Shown here one piece after another: positions 8,227 to 14,296 of a stretch of DNA of 21,630 bases; the first letter of the stretch is position 1; each line of letters starts with the position of its first letter. This stretch comes from Candidatus Woesebacteria bacterium UBA925 (GTDB lineage: Bacteria; Patescibacteriota; Microgenomatia; UBA8517): the NCBI GenBank assembly GCA_002293705.1, contig DBDT01000030.1, positions 1-21,630 of the forward strand, written 5' to 3'. Below the pieces are notes generated by a model. The model was given only the letters and a program-made list of their open reading frames with translations, did not search any database and was not told where the DNA came from. A program made the position numbers and the translations under genes.

Positions 8227-9345
8227 TTATCTGAGAAAAGCAAACAGCCTTGTGTACTCAACTAGTGCTCTTTTCCTGCCCTCTGCCTTTCTAGCTGCAA
8301 TTGTGTCCACATGCCCTTTCAGACGTTTGCCAACTTTAGTGTTTTTTGCGTACCCAAGCAGTTTGTCGATGAACTGGTCGCGGGCAACCGAATCCTCATC
8401 TTCACCAATACCATAGACAAACCCATGCTTTTCTATCGCCTCCAACAGATGTCTCGAGAACACGTTTGGACGCGCAAACTTCCAGTTCTCGATGCTTTGG
8501 AGAAGAAAGCCTGCGGTCTTCAGGCGTCTAGCCAAGACCCAGAAAAGTTCACCGCCAAAGCCTTCTTTCAAAAGGAGCGAGTAGAGTTCTTTTACAAGTT
8601 CATACCTGAAACTGGTCAGCTGAAGGCAATCAACAACCGCTGCAGCCAACTCTCGACGCGCATAGAAATACCGGCCATCATCTTCGCCACGCGCCTCAAC
8701 AATTGCCCTTTGGACAAAGGCTCTACCCGCGATTGTCAGGCCATCAGTCTCCCGACCTAGCACTTTTTTAAAAACTGAGCCAAGTTCAGTTGTGCCCAGC
8801 TGCAGTACAGAGTCGTGTTCAGGCTTGGTAAAAATCGGGACTTTGGAAAGTAGTTGCATTGACTCATCTGAGTCAACAACCCATGCTCCAATGTCCAGTT
8901 GCTGATCCCAAATCCCAATAAGCAGATCTCTATGTACCTCAAGTAGATTAGGGTCTCCGTTCACAGCATCTACAAACTCGGACAACAGCCCAACTGCCCA
9001 ATCAACAAGACCTCTATCCACAATGAGCTCAGGGATGATGTATTCAGTGTAATCCTCAACTTCTTGAGTTCTGTTCCATGAGTGACTTTGAACTCTGGAA
9101 TTCAACTCAGGAATACTAGCAGTTTCCAACAATCTCCCTAGGTCAGGGGCGACCAACCACACGAACATAGCCTTCAATTTAATGTCAGGCAGATAATCAC
9201 CATGCACTCCTAGCGCAAGTTCCAGTGCAGACTTGTAATTGATCTTACCTCTACTCAAGAGCCAAAACTGATCATCAAAAAACCTTGCTACACCACTCAG
9301 AGCACCCAGAACATTTGGCTCTAGGACTTTAGAGTAATCAATCAC
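8227..9345 (-). CDS. Orphan all-helical protein, paralogue C
   Basis: No named family is recognised. The product has 372 residues from GTG at 9345, preceded by GAGG and the spacer TGTGAC. It shares VARFFDDQFW (19-28), KLKAMFVWLVAPDLGRLLE (56-73) and IVDRGLVDWA (about 108) with A and/or B. Its end (KLLGYAKN, then a Lys/Arg-rich tail) resembles that of B. A mid-protein stretch, KEGFGGELFWVLARRLKTAG, resembles NRYGFLGQFVCVTMFHPGQL in A. The protein is acidic overall with a basic tail. There is no membrane segment or signal. With A and B it forms a tandem family that has diverged past easy recognition while keeping length and order of motifs. Confidence 0.85.
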   Translation of the reverse strand: MIDYSKVLEPNVLGALSGVARFFDDQFWLLSRGKINYKSALELALGVHGDYLPDIKLKAMFVWLVAPDLGRLLETASIPELNSRVQSHSWNRTQEVEDYTEYIIPELIVDRGLVDWAVGLLSEFVDAVNGDPNLLEVHRDLLIGIWDQQLDIGAWVVDSDESMQLLSKVPIFTKPEHDSVLQLGTTELGSVFKKVLGRETDGLTIAGRAFVQRAIVEARGEDDGRYFYARRELAAAVVDCLQLTSFRYELVKELYSLLLKEGFGGELFWVLARRLKTAGFLLQSIENWKFARPNVFSRHLLEAIEKHGFVYGIGEDEDSVARDQFIDKLLGYAKNTKVGKRLKGHVDTIAARKAEGRKRALVEYTRLFAFLR

Positions 9346-9364
9346 GTCACACCTCTTTCATGCT

Positions 9365-9392
9365 TATATATGTAAAAGGACATGGATATTAA
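9365..9392 (-). promoter_or_regulatory. Candidate promoter of helical paralogue C
   Basis: On the minus strand TTAATA (9392-9387), a 16-nt spacer and TATATA (9370-9365) lie about 20 nt ahead of the GTG start. The match to the -10 and -35 consensus is moderate. Confidence 0.4.
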
Positions 9393-9433
9393 ATAGTATG
9401 GAGGCTATAAATCAAAGAGGCTATTTTCAAGCA

Positions 9434-9462
9434 AAAGAAAAGCTCCGCTATTTGCGGAGCTT
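9434..9462 (-). terminator. Intrinsic terminator of gene D
   Basis: A 9-bp stem (AAGCTCCGC / GCGGAGCTT, 9440-9448 with 9454-9462) is followed on the minus strand by TTCTTTTGC. It lies 12 nt past the stop at 9475. Confidence 0.85.
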
Positions 9463-9474
9463 GCCGACTAAAGA

Positions 9475-10263
9475 TTATGCCAGGATTAGATTAATCAGTG
9501 CTTGGGTTGCCACGAACAAACCTTCAGGGTCGAACTGGCTATCACCAACCAACTGCCTCAATCCTCTTGCCTGTTGGGCCTTGATGGCAATCTTTAAACC
9601 CACCTTCAATAAAGACATGGGCTTTCGATGGGTTACAAAAAGCATCAGCAGGCTCACCCAAGCTGCCTTAAAACTCTTTCCAATTGAGCACCAAAAGACA
9701 TAAGCTGCAATGTCAGCTGCGCGATCATGTCTTTTGATCATAAGGCATGCGCCCGATAGACTTAGCAATAACCCAGGAAGGTCTTCCCAGCGATCATTTT
9801 CCAGGCTCAACTCAACCCTGAGCATCTGCAAGAGGCTGTTTTCGTGAAAATCAATTGCACTGTATGTGCTGACTAGATTACTCAAGTTTGAACGATAGTG
9901 CGAATTGTCCACCGTACCATACCCAATGCACCCCAGAAGCTTCAAGATCCCTGTAAGGTCTCGTGCAATTTCAAATGCATAGTGATATGCTGCCCCATGA
10001 TTGTCGTATCTCACACCTCTCCATACATGAGTTACAGACAATGTGCTGTAAAGACTGTCAAGCATTCTCTCCAAAAACCCCATCCAATCTCGGATCTCAG
10101 CTGGACTTGATGCACTAAAGACAAGATTTTTGGCTTGTCCCAGTAAAACCCTTGTCCTATCCAAGAGATCTGGTAGTGGCTTGAGTTTAGAAGTGCTACT
10201 GTTTAACACGGTCATGTGGGATGACCACAAATTCTCCAGTTCATACAATTCACTTTGAAACAC
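9475..10263 (-). CDS. Orphan helical protein, gene D of the cluster
   Basis: The product has 262 residues from GTG at 10263, with SD AAGGAG 7 nt upstream. The sequence around the start (TGACGTG) is the same as before paralogue C. It appears helical throughout. Its C-terminal half (from about 140) is rich in Leu/Ala helices that could form TPR- or HEAT-like pairs (AADIAAYVFWCSIGKSFKAA). A few hydrophobic stretches near 205-212 are too short to be sure membrane spans. I cannot align it convincingly to A-C, so membership of the same family rests on position, expression style and helical character. No function can be assigned. Confidence 0.8.
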   Translation of the reverse strand: MFQSELYELENLWSSHMTVLNSSTSKLKPLPDLLDRTRVLLGQAKNLVFSASSPAEIRDWMGFLERMLDSLYSTLSVTHVWRGVRYDNHGAAYHYAFEIARDLTGILKLLGCIGYGTVDNSHYRSNLSNLVSTYSAIDFHENSLLQMLRVELSLENDRWEDLPGLLLSLSGACLMIKRHDRAADIAAYVFWCSIGKSFKAAWVSLLMLFVTHRKPMSLLKVGLKIAIKAQQARGLRQLVGDSQFDPEGLFVATQALINLILA

Positions 10264-10300
10264 GTCAGACTCCTTGGTTTAACTAGGTTACTTAATGGAG

Positions 10301-10306
10301 ATTATA
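10301..10306 (-). promoter_or_regulatory. -10 box of gene D
   Basis: A perfect TATAAT on the minus strand lies 37 nt before the GTG start, just past the rpmB stop codon. No good -35 is seen at the usual spacing. Confidence 0.45.
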
Positions 10307-10312
10307 CTATAG

Positions 10313-10546
10313 TTATGCCAAATTCATTCTGGCATCAAAATTGAGGCGCTTGATGCACTTTGTGCAAAGAGTGACTTTTTTGTCTTTTCCTTCTTCGTTT
10401 ATAGTGTATGACTGCAAATTAGCCTTAAAGACTCTTGGAGTTACCTCTGTTCGGTACATCCATCTTTTTCCAGCAACACCCCTCCTGTGCTTTTGGGATC
10501 GACCAAGCACTGCTCTTTTTTCGCATAAGTAGCATTCTCTTGCCAT
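10313..10546 (-). CDS. rpmB: 50S ribosomal protein L28
   Basis: The protein has 77 residues. The start MARECYLCEK and the segment KHRRGVAGKRWMYRTEVTPR are typical of L28, a component of the large ribosomal subunit. Two CxxC pairs (Cys5/Cys8 and Cys61/Cys64) form the zinc-binding ribbon of the C+ type of this protein. There is no SD; the -10 box is so close that the leader would be about 2 nt. It is divergent from the M50 peptidase gene with 41 nt between the start codons. Confidence 0.95.
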   Translation of the reverse strand: MARECYLCEKRAVLGRSQKHRRGVAGKRWMYRTEVTPRVFKANLQSYTINEEGKDKKVTLCTKCIKRLNFDARMNLA

Positions 10547-10555
10547 AGTGGAAGC

Positions 10556-10584
10556 ATTATAGCGTCAACTCCGCTACAATACAA
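10556..10584 (-). promoter_or_regulatory. Promoter of rpmB
   Basis: On the minus strand TTGTAT (10584-10579), 17 nt and TATAAT (10561-10556) form a near-consensus promoter. Transcription would begin about 2 nt before the ATG. Its -35 box overlaps the -10 box of the divergent M50 gene. Confidence 0.7.
10575..10580 (+). promoter_or_regulatory. -10 box of the M50 peptidase gene, predicted leaderless
   Basis: TACAAT ends 7 nt before the ATG at 10588, so the start codon is the predicted first transcribed codon. It overlaps the rpmB -35 box on the other strand. Confidence 0.5.
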
Positions 10585-10587
10585 CAA

Positions 10588-11229
10588 ATGATAGATTTAC
10601 TCACTTCAAACCCCCTGGCATTTGTAATTGCAGCAGTATCTTTGGTCGTAGCTTTGGGCATACATGAGTTTGCCCATGCCTATGCAGCTGACAAACTTGG
10701 TGACCCTACCCCTAGACTTATGGGTAGACTAACCCTGAATCCATTGAAGCACCTAGATCCATTGGGCACTTTTCTCTTGCTTTTTATAGGTTTTGGTTGG
10801 GGTAAGCCAGTTTTATTTGACCCATATAATCTTAAAAATCCAAGGAAAGATTCAGCTGTAATTGCCCTAGCGGGCCCTTTTTCCAATCTGATTTTGGCAA
10901 GCATCACTTCGCTGGTATTAAGATTCGTACCAGCTGAAAGCCTGTCACTTTTGTACCCCGCCCTAACTGCATTTCTTTATTACAATGTCGTACTGGCAAT
11001 ATTCAACCTACTTCCCATGCACCCTCTTGATGGTGGAAAGATATTAGTAGGGCTACTACCAAGGCAGTTGGCCCACGAGGCCGATAGATTCATGCAAGCA
11101 TATGGAACATTCATCCTAATCATCATGATCCTACCCGTATTTGGTGGTGGGAACCTAGTTTCAACAATAATTAGCCCAATAATTAGATTTTTGATGGGGG
11201 TATACCTTCCTCAAAGTCAGTTTATATAA
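10588..11229 (+). CDS. Site-2-protease-like zinc metallopeptidase (family M50, rhomboid-independent)
   Basis: The protein has 213 residues with four to five membrane helices. The zinc-binding HExxH motif is HEFAH (26-30) in the first helix. The second signature, FNLLPMHPLDGG (139-150), supplies the third ligand Asp148. This compact M50B form lacks a PDZ domain. Family members cut transmembrane segments within the membrane, often to release regulators or clear signal peptides. The partner here is unknown. It shares a promoter region with rpmB but points the other way. Confidence 0.92.
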   Translation: MIDLLTSNPLAFVIAAVSLVVALGIHEFAHAYAADKLGDPTPRLMGRLTLNPLKHLDPLGTFLLLFIGFGWGKPVLFDPYNLKNPRKDSAVIALAGPFSNLILASITSLVLRFVPAESLSLLYPALTAFLYYNVVLAIFNLLPMHPLDGGKILVGLLPRQLAHEADRFMQAYGTFILIIMILPVFGGGNLVSTIISPIIRFLMGVYLPQSQFI

Positions 11230-11275
11230 CCTCTTGTTTATTGTTTGGTCCTTCTAAACTTGATAGTGTTAAATT

Positions 11276-12022
11276 GTGAAAAAAGGAAATAGTCTGATGT
11301 CTATTATATTCTCAATTGGGGTTGGCTTCTTTTCTTTCTTCGCTCTCTGGGTGATCGCATTTGTATCGTTACTACTATTGGGAAGATTGACAATTTTTGG
11401 TGAAGGTATGGCTTTTTTGCTTGTAATAGTCTTCGGATTTGCAATTGCAACAATTATTGGCATTGTCGGTTTTATGTTTGGTTTTAGAATTGGAAATAAG
11501 TTTTGGAACAAACACTTTAATTATCAACCAAAAGAAAGTGGTGGTGCAGCTAGAAAAACTAATAGTAAATTGGTAAAAATAGTTGTTTTTCTTCCCTTTG
11601 CCGCTATCGCGATTTATGGAACTTGGTTTTTTGTGGAATTTGCATTCAGAAGTTACATTTTTGGCCAGAAAGACCCTGCGGCCTGCTACCGACTTGGCAA
11701 CAACTCGGTCGATGTTAAAAACTGCTACATGGGGATATTAAAAACCGCCGACAAATACGAATACTGCTTCCCCACCAATATTGAATTGAACGAAAAGGAA
11801 ACATCATCCTGCTTATTAAGTGTTGCCATAAGAACAAAGAATCCTGATATATGCCAAGAAGTTATATATGATCATTTCGGTATGTTCTCGCCAGTTGATA
11901 ACCAGAATAATTGTTATGAGAGCGTTGTCCATGCTACCAAAGACACCTCCATATGTGAGCGATTAACACCAACAGTCTACAGGCCAAATGTCGTTTCTGA
12001 GTGTAAAAGCAAGACATTCTAA
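11276..12022 (+). CDS. Membrane protein with eight-cysteine C-terminal repeat domain, copy 1
   Basis: The product has 248 residues from GTG at 11276. Three hydrophobic segments (about 10-32, 38-66 and 85-108) precede a soluble C-terminal part that is predicted to face one side of the membrane. That part has exactly eight cysteines spaced 12, 13, 14, 13, 19, 13 and 15 residues apart. Three 15-residue units C-x13-C stand out: CYMGILKTADKYEYC, CLLSVAIRTKNPDIC and CYESVVHATKDTSIC. The paralogue at 12365 has the same plan. I know no characterised function for this repeat. Disulfides outside the cell or metal binding inside are both possible. No clear SD is seen. Confidence 0.85.
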   Translation: MKKGNSLMSIIFSIGVGFFSFFALWVIAFVSLLLLGRLTIFGEGMAFLLVIVFGFAIATIIGIVGFMFGFRIGNKFWNKHFNYQPKESGGAARKTNSKLVKIVVFLPFAAIAIYGTWFFVEFAFRSYIFGQKDPAACYRLGNNSVDVKNCYMGILKTADKYEYCFPTNIELNEKETSSCLLSVAIRTKNPDICQEVIYDHFGMFSPVDNQNNCYESVVHATKDTSICERLTPTVYRPNVVSECKSKTF

Positions 12023-12033
12023 TCTACGCCTAC

Positions 12034-12063
12034 TTCAAACAATTTTGCGTGGCATGCTAAAAT
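12034..12063 (+). promoter_or_regulatory. Promoter of the structured ncRNA
   Basis: TTCAAA (12034-12039), an 18-nt spacer and TAAAAT (12058-12063) fit a housekeeping promoter. The predicted start near 12069 coincides with the first base of the terminal helix of the RNA. Confidence 0.6.
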
Positions 12064-12068
12064 GAATA

Positions 12069-12301
12069 GTCTACTGAGGAATGTCTGATCGTAAAACTTT
12101 TCTGAACAATTTACAAACCGGGAGCCAAGGGTAAGCCTTGGTAGGGGCAGAGAAATACTGTGCCTAGGAGCGTCCGAAGCTGAAGTCTTTTGGGGTAACC
12201 CGAAACAGCAGAGGCATCCAGCCCACCTAGCTTTGCTAGGAAAGGTTTGCGTCAGGCGCCACAGTAGACATCAAAGGCTCCACCCTACGGGGTGGTTTTT
12301 T
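12069..12301 (+). ncRNA. Unidentified structured non-coding RNA, about 230 nt with its terminator
   Basis: GUCUACUG (12069-12076) pairs perfectly with CAGUAGAC (12262-12269), closing an RNA of about 200 nt. Inside, GUCUGAU (12083-12089) can pair with GUCAGGC (12251-12257), followed by AAAC/GUUU. Further helices are CCAAGG/CCUUGG around GUAAG, GGCAG/CUGUGCC, GGG-GUAA-CCC (a GNRA loop) enclosed by GCUG/CAGC, and CCUAGC-UUU-GCUAGG. A promoter lies at the exact 5' end and a terminator directly after the 3' end. Purine-rich single strands (GAGGAAU, CAGAGAAAUA, CCGAAGCUGAAG) look like conserved loops. It is not tmRNA or SRP RNA by eye. The raiA motif is one family of similar size, but I cannot verify a match. 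Confidence 0.75.
12275..12301 (+). terminator. Intrinsic terminator of the ncRNA
   Basis: CCACCC-UACG-GGGUGG (12280-12295) has a very stable UNCG tetraloop and is followed by six Ts. AUCAAA and UUUGAU on either side can extend the stem. Confidence 0.9.
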
Positions 12302-12364
12302 GATGCAAGAAAAGCCATCAATGTATTGACAGCCCAGACTGCCTTAAATCAGACTGATACTAGT

Positions 12365-13132
12365 TTGAATACAAAAAACAAAGTTCAGTCAGCTATTTTT
12401 AGTTTAGGGGTTGGTGTAGTAAATGGGGCAATTTTTGTAGCAGTTGCATGGTTTTGCATAATGGCTTTTGCATTTATCAGAAGCGCCTTGACACCTGGAG
12501 GCCTAGGAATGGGTATGTTGTTTTACTTCTATATTGCGGCAATGCAAGCGTTTGTTACAGGACCCATTGGTCTTTTAATTGGTGCTTACGCAGGGTGGAA
12601 ATTTTGGCAGAAAAATATAGCTAGTAAAGGTATTGCCACAAAAACTGCACTACTACTTTCATCCTTTATTCCAATTCTTACTTCTATTGCGGCACCCTTA
12701 CTTATTCTTGACAAAAAGCAAAACGAATCAAGAATATATGCAACAGACAATATTGAAGATTGCTTGCAACTTCAAGACAAAAGCGACATCGAAAGGTGCT
12801 TTTACACAAAACAAGCCATTGTAAAAGACATTTCAGATTGTGACCTTATTGAATCATATTCCCAATCAGGTCTTGTTAGACCCAACTCTTGTGTTGCGCA
12901 AGTTGCAATTAACAAGCTTGACCCAAGCACTTGCCTGCAAGTTAGATATAAGTACTCTGAAAAAGATGCAGATTTGACCATAGCAACAAACAGGTGCCTT
13001 GCCTATTACATAGAGGAAACTAAACAGTTTGAAGCATGCTCTCTAATCGATCAGCGCCAGCTGGATGACTCGGCATTCATGCAAGATGTGGTGGCAGACT
13101 GCAACTCTCAGCCACAAACCAGTCCTCTGTAG
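12365..13132 (+). CDS. Membrane protein with eight-cysteine C-terminal repeat domain, copy 2
   Basis: The proposed start is TTG at 12365 (255 residues). The frame is open back to 12233, but that part lies in the ncRNA and its terminator. From TTG, NTKNKVQSAIFSLGVG aligns residue for residue with the start of copy 1 (KKGNSLMSIIFSIGVG). There is no evident SD. Three hydrophobic segments are followed by a soluble part with eight cysteines spaced 11, 13, 16, 13, 20, 13 and 20 apart. The C-x13-C units are CFYTKQAIVKDISDC, CVAQVAINKLDPSTC and CLAYYIEETKQFEAC. The plan is the same as in copy 1 although overall identity is low, so the cysteine spacing seems to be under selection. Function unknown. 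Confidence 0.8.
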   Translation: MNTKNKVQSAIFSLGVGVVNGAIFVAVAWFCIMAFAFIRSALTPGGLGMGMLFYFYIAAMQAFVTGPIGLLIGAYAGWKFWQKNIASKGIATKTALLLSSFIPILTSIAAPLLILDKKQNESRIYATDNIEDCLQLQDKSDIERCFYTKQAIVKDISDCDLIESYSQSGLVRPNSCVAQVAINKLDPSTCLQVRYKYSEKDADLTIATNRCLAYYIEETKQFEACSLIDQRQLDDSAFMQDVVADCNSQPQTSPL

Positions 13133-13144
13133 TTTTTATAGCAC

Positions 13145-13171
13145 AAAAAAGTACCGGCAGACCCCGGTACT
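13145..13171 (-). terminator. Intrinsic terminator of the 40-residue membrane peptide gene
   Basis: An 8-bp stem (AGTACCGG / CCGGTACT, 13150-13157 with 13164-13171) is followed on the minus strand by TTTTTGTGC. It lies 15 nt past the stop at 13187. Confidence 0.85.
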
Positions 13172-13186
13172 GGTTAAGCCATAGGC

Positions 13187-13309
13187 TCACTGATTAGAGA
13201 TATACATCGTAAACACTGAAACCAACGCAGCCAACAGAAGCAGAAACGCTAGTAGTCGTTGGCTTGGAAATGTATCACGGTGACGATTTCCACCTCGTTT
13301 AGTGCTCAC
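13187..13309 (-). CDS. Small single-span membrane protein, 40 residues
   Basis: Start GTG at 13309 is fixed by a perfect SD (AAGGAGG, then 5 nt). The frame extends further upstream but runs through the promoter, so it is not used. The product starts with a basic segment, MSTKRGGNRHRDTFPSQR, and ends in one hydrophobic helix (LLAFLLLLAALVSVFTMYI), so it should sit in the membrane with the basic end inside. A near-consensus promoter and a terminator surround it, making a complete one-gene unit. No family recognised; a regulatory peptide or small membrane subunit are possibilities. Confidence 0.75.
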   Translation of the reverse strand: MSTKRGGNRHRDTFPSQRLLAFLLLLAALVSVFTMYISNQ

Positions 13310-13343
13310 CCCAACCTCCTTGTGATCCCCATTAACAGAAAAA

Positions 13344-13372
13344 ATTCTACTCCTGTTTAAGAAAATTTTCAA
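13344..13372 (-). promoter_or_regulatory. Promoter of the 40-residue peptide gene
   Basis: On the minus strand TTGAAA (13372-13367), 17 nt and TAGAAT (13349-13344) form a good promoter. The start near 13337 leaves a leader of about 28 nt with the SD. Confidence 0.7.
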
Positions 13373-13378
13373 AAAAAT

Positions 13379-13401
13379 ATACGGCCTCAGGAGTGAGGCC
13401 A
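13379..13401. repeat. 23-bp hairpin repeat, copy 1
   Basis: The palindrome GGCCTCAGGAGTGAGGCC (7-bp stem, loop GGAG) with flanking bases is identical to 21608-21630. Here the minus strand continues with GTATATTTTTTTG, so it may act as a second terminator for the 13454 gene. It abuts the promoter of the 40-residue peptide gene. Confidence 0.8.
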
Positions 13402-13411
13402 TACTTACATG

Positions 13412-13445
13412 AAAAAGAAAATGGACAGGCCGATCTCTCGGCCTG
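13412..13445 (-). terminator. Intrinsic terminator of the 127-residue acidic protein gene
   Basis: An 8-bp stem (CAGGCCGA / TCGGCCTG, 13426-13433 with 13438-13445) is followed on the minus strand by TCCATTTTCTTTTTC. Confidence 0.75.
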
Positions 13446-13453
13446 CAGGTGAA

Positions 13454-13837
13454 TTAGTAGTACCAATCCTCGTCCGCAGCGTTTGGATCAAAGTCATCAT
13501 AGTCAAAGAGGTCATCTTTGACAAAATCACCAGGAAACATAGCTCTGTTTTCCCGGTCTATGGCTCTCTCCAAATCAGTCAACGGCCGAGAACTGTTACT
13601 AGATCTTGGATCATCACACTCTTCCCAACTTAAGCCATCAGTAGACTTATAAAAGTAGTAATCCCAGCGAATACAACCATCTTCAATCTCTCGATGTGAA
13701 AACTGATCCACTCCCGAGATTCTACTTTTGGGGAAACGAGTGTCAAGCTCCTCAAGACTTCCTTCAAACTTAGTTTCTTTACTTCCACCCTCAGCAACAA
13801 AATCACCATGCATCAACTCAACGACTTTGTACCTCAT
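13454..13837 (-). CDS. Orphan acidic protein, 127 residues
   Basis: The start is ATG at 13837, set by SD AAAGGAG 8 nt upstream. A TTG 75 nt earlier is in frame but lacks an SD and lies in the structured leader. The product begins MRYKVVELMHGDFVAEGG, a likely beta-strand region, and contains WDYYFYKSTDGLSWEEC. It ends in a very acidic aromatic tail (DDLFDYDDFDPNAADEDWYY). There is no signal or membrane segment, so it is probably cytoplasmic. No family recognised. The acidic tail could mimic nucleic acid or bind metal or a basic partner (speculation). It has a strong promoter, a long leader and a terminator of its own. Confidence 0.75.
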   Translation of the reverse strand: MRYKVVELMHGDFVAEGGSKETKFEGSLEELDTRFPKSRISGVDQFSHREIEDGCIRWDYYFYKSTDGLSWEECDDPRSSNSSRPLTDLERAIDRENRAMFPGDFVKDDLFDYDDFDPNAADEDWYY

Positions 13838-13996
13838 TTGAGGTTCTCCTTTACTTAGAGATGGAACTAAATTGTCCAACCCTAATGGGAGATCGGTATT
13901 CTTCACCGCCAATGCGGCGCTGAACCGAACGTTAGTTCCAGATACCCCTGAACAGCATATGGGTATACCTGGGTTCCCCTTGCGGGTGTTTCACCT
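13838..13996 (-). promoter_or_regulatory. Structured 5' leader, candidate cis-regulatory RNA
   Basis: The predicted transcript starts near 13996, giving about 159 nt before the ATG. Read on the minus strand it can form GGUG-AAA-CACC, CCC-GCAA-GGG, and a stem of about 11 bp with one bulge (13972-13961 with 13948-13938) with a 12-nt loop. It can also form CCGC-AUUG-GCGG and CCC-AUUA-GGG. GGAACUAA (13939-13932) can pair with UUAGUUCC (13870-13863) or, alternatively, part of it can form GAAC-UAAC-GUUC. UCUCC in the leader is complementary to GGAGA of the SD. Mutually exclusive pairings of this kind are typical of regulatory leaders; no known riboswitch class is recognised. Confidence 0.5.
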
Positions 13997-14002
13997 TATG
14001 GG

Positions 14003-14031
14003 ATTATAGTTGGGATACTGATTAAATTCAA
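14003..14031 (-). promoter_or_regulatory. Promoter of the leader and 127-residue protein gene
   Basis: On the minus strand TTGAAT (14031-14026), exactly 17 nt and a perfect TATAAT (14008-14003). It lies just downstream of the tRNA-Tyr gene, which is transcribed the same way. Confidence 0.75.
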
Positions 14032-14050
14032 ACTATGAGGTTAAGTTAAT

Positions 14051-14138
14051 TGGTGCTGAGAGCAGGATTCGAACCTACGTAGCCCTTTCGAGCGACAGAT
14101 TTACAGTCTGTTGTGATTGACCACTCCACCATCTCAGC
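14051..14138 (-). tRNA. tRNA-Tyr (anticodon GUA)
   Basis: On the minus strand the acceptor GCTGAGA pairs with TCTCAGC, followed by A and an encoded CCA (14053-14051). The anticodon arm is ACAGA-CTGTAAA-TCTGT with anticodon GTA. A long variable arm, as expected for class II tRNA-Tyr, precedes the T arm with TTCGAAT. Confidence 0.95.
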
Positions 14139-14149
14139 ATAAATACCTG

Positions 14150-14221
14150 AGCCGTCCATCAGATTCGAACTGATGACCTGCTGTTTACAAAACAGCTGCT
14201 CTACCACTGAGCTAGGACGGC
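14150..14221 (-). tRNA. tRNA-Thr (anticodon UGU)
   Basis: On the minus strand GCCGTCC pairs with GGACGGC. The anticodon arm is GCTGT-TTTGTAA-ACAGC with anticodon TGT, and the T loop is TTCGAAT. CCA is not encoded here, unlike in the adjacent tRNA-Tyr 11 nt downstream. Both tRNAs probably share one transcript. Confidence 0.94.
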
Positions 14222-14239
14222 TTACTTGCCAGTGATGAT

Positions 14240-14267
14240 ATTATATAGGTACCAATCATTTGTACAA
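14240..14267 (-). promoter_or_regulatory. Promoter of the tRNA-Thr/tRNA-Tyr unit
   Basis: On the minus strand TTGTAC (14267-14262), 16 nt and TATAAT (14245-14240) lie about 18 nt before tRNA-Thr. Confidence 0.65.
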
Positions 14268-14296
14268 GCTTTTGTAAAGTTTGAAAGGGTTTGAAA

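Noticed and set aside
12069..12269. RNase P RNA, suggested by GAGGAA just after the first helix and a downstream pairing resembling P4
   Set aside because: The conserved ACAGNNA stretch that must come directly before the 3' strand of P4 is absent (GUUUGC stands there), no P2/P3 separates P1 from GAGGAA, and the RNA is too short for a usual bacterial form.
12233..12364. N-terminal extension of the second Cys-repeat protein
   Set aside because: It would be encoded by the 3' part of the ncRNA and its terminator, and the TTG at 12365 gives a start that aligns with the paralogue.
13409..13633. Plus-strand open frame starting MKKKMDRPIS
   Set aside because: It lies antisense to the 13454 gene and its terminator, and the nearest SD-like bases are in a hairpin loop 15 nt away.
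13863..13941. Integron attC-like site, from inverted GGAACTAA/TTAGTTCC ends and a GCGGCGCTGAAC arm
   Set aside because: The GTTAGTT core does not fit GTTRRRY, the left core lacks the required AAC junction, and no integrase or cassette structure is seen. RNA leader structure explains it better.
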